NCBI GenBank assembly: GCA_903929925.1
Contig: CAIYWO010000298.1
Location: 1-6,313, forward strand
Length of the DNA: 6,313 nt
Origin: an uncultured beta proteobacterium
GTDB taxonomy: Bacteria; Pseudomonadota; Gammaproteobacteria; Burkholderiales; Burkholderiaceae_B
Direction: 5' to 3'
This document shows positions 5,343 to 6,313 of this stretch, piece after piece (position 1 is the first letter of the stretch; each line of letters begins with the position of its first letter). The position numbers and the translations under genes were made by a program. The notes under the pieces were generated by a model. That model was not told the DNA's origin. It ran no database searches and was given only the letters and a program-made list of their open reading frames with translations.

Positions 5343-6313
5343 CACAAGCGTTTGCAAAAGTTACCGCCATTCGTGGCATGAATGACGCACTGCCTGGGGC
5401 GAGTGCGCGTTGGGAATTGCTCGAAGAGTATGTCCGCGCCTGGATGCGTGCGTATGGGTATCGCAATATGCGTACCCCCATTCTTGAGCACACCCGACTC
5501 TTTACGCGCGGTATCGGCGAAGTCACCGATATCGTCGAGAAAGAAATGTATAGCTTTACCGATGCGCTCAACGGCGAGTCGTTAACGATGCGCCCCGAGT
5601 TTACGGCTGGGATGGTGCGCGCGACGATCGAGCACAACCTCATCTATGACCGACCCCAGCGTGTGTACGCGATGGGCCCCGTGTTCAGGCACGAGCGTCC
5701 CCAAAGAGGGCGTTATCGTCAGTTTCATCAAATTGACGTTGAGGCGCTTGGTTTAGCTGGGCCAGATATTGATGCTGAGATGATCATTATGGTCGCTCGC
5801 TTGTGGGCCTTATTAGGAATCAAAGATGTCACGCTCGAGCTGAACTCTCTGGGGCAGGCGCAAGAGCGGGCGACCCACCGTGCAGCGTTGATTCAGCACT
5901 TAGAAGCCCATAAAGATGTCCTGGATGAAGACGGTTTGCGTCGTATGTATACAAACCCGTTAAGGGTCTTGGATACAAAAAATCCTGCGATGCAGGCGAT
6001 GGCGGATGCCGCGCCCAAACTCTTTGATTTTCTGGGCGACGAGTCAAAGGCGCATTTTGATGGTGTGTGCGCGCGTCTGCAGGATGCAGGGGTGGCCTAC
6101 CGTATCAATCCCCGTATGGTGCGAGGACTCGATTACTACAACCTAACGGTTTTTGAGTGGGTGACAGATAAACTGGGCGCGCAAGCAACTGTGTGTGGCG
6201 GCGGACGTTACGACGGATTGATCGAGCTTGTTGGCGGAAAGCCCGCTCCAGCGGTAGGATTTGCGATTGGCATGGAGCGTTTGCTGGATTTATGGGGGCA
6301 GTATCAACCCGAA
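5339..6313 (+). CDS. hisS: Histidyl-tRNA synthetase (HisRS), N-terminal 325 residues, 3' end beyond the window
   Basis: Class II synthetase that activates histidine and charges tRNA-His; it acts as a cytoplasmic dimer. The frame is open from the ATG at 5339 to the right edge. Motifs: RPEFTAG (85-91, the RPE loop); motif 2 VFRHERPQRGRYRQFHQ (115-131); the histidine-specific RGLDYYN (262-268); GGGRYDGL (287-294); and motif 3 GFAIGMERL (307-315). The family is about 420-430 residues, so the C-terminal anticodon-binding domain is outside the window. The start overlaps the ispG stop as ATGA. Only a weak GGTAG-like ribosome site precedes it, so initiation probably depends on ribosomes finishing ispG. 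No frameshift was seen. Confidence 0.98.
   Translation, partial: MTQAFAKVTAIRGMNDALPGASARWELLEEYVRAWMRAYGYRNMRTPILEHTRLFTRGIGEVTDIVEKEMYSFTDALNGESLTMRPEFTAGMVRATIEHNLIYDRPQRVYAMGPVFRHERPQRGRYRQFHQIDVEALGLAGPDIDAEMIIMVARLWALLGIKDVTLELNSLGQAQERATHRAALIQHLEAHKDVLDEDGLRRMYTNPLRVLDTKNPAMQAMADAAPKLFDFLGDESKAHFDGVCARLQDAGVAYRINPRMVRGLDYYNLTVFEWVTDKLGAQATVCGGGRYDGLIELVGGKPAPAVGFAIGMERLLDLWGQYQPE

Noticed and set aside
1..6313. Mobile element, defence system, CRISPR, tRNA gene or other novel system
   Set aside because: The whole window is accounted for by conserved housekeeping genes and one 188-base intergenic region; I saw no direct-repeat arrays, insertion-sequence ends or foreign-looking genes.

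Overview
The window is chromosomal housekeeping DNA from a betaproteobacterium. The proteins look like Burkholderiales, most like Alcaligenaceae/Bordetella relatives as far as I can judge from memory of HisRS, IspG and ValRS sequences. GC is moderate, roughly the mid-50s percent by eye. The genus cannot be fixed from the sequence alone. All genes are intact apart from two cut by the window edges. I found no mobile element, CRISPR array, tRNA or rRNA.

Layout: positions 1-1802 hold the first 600 codons of valS (valyl-tRNA synthetase) on the minus strand, running off the left edge. Positions 1803-1990 are the only sizeable intergenic region, a divergent control region between valS and ndk. It carries back-to-back promoter candidates, a perfect 13-bp palindrome, a second short palindrome, a consensus DnaA-box sequence, and an 18-codon upstream ORF whose stop overlaps the valS start as TGATG. 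From 1991 to the right edge runs a tightly packed plus-strand operon: ndk (nucleoside diphosphate kinase), rlmN (23S rRNA/tRNA m2A methyltransferase), a short RodZ-like helix-turn-helix membrane protein, ispG (isoprenoid pathway Fe-S enzyme) and hisS (histidyl-tRNA synthetase, cut at the right edge after motif 3). No terminator is visible inside the cluster. rlmN/rodZ, rodZ/ispG and ispG/hisS each overlap by four bases (ATGA), which implies translational coupling.

The order ndk-rlmN-rodZ-ispG-hisS is the well-known conserved cluster of beta- and gammaproteobacteria. It links nucleotide supply, ribosome and tRNA modification, aminoacylation, isoprenoid precursors (needed for the undecaprenyl carrier of cell-wall synthesis) and cell shape. 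Two things depart from the usual picture. The pilF/pilW pilotin gene commonly found between rlmN and rodZ is absent, and the RodZ homologue is only 163 residues and lacks the periplasmic domain.

I did not find an exotic or clearly new system. The points most worth a second look are the valS leader (coupled upstream ORF plus hairpins plus DnaA box), the minimal RodZ, the missing pilotin gene, and a dnaX-type A-AAA-AAG slippery heptamer in frame near the end of rlmN.
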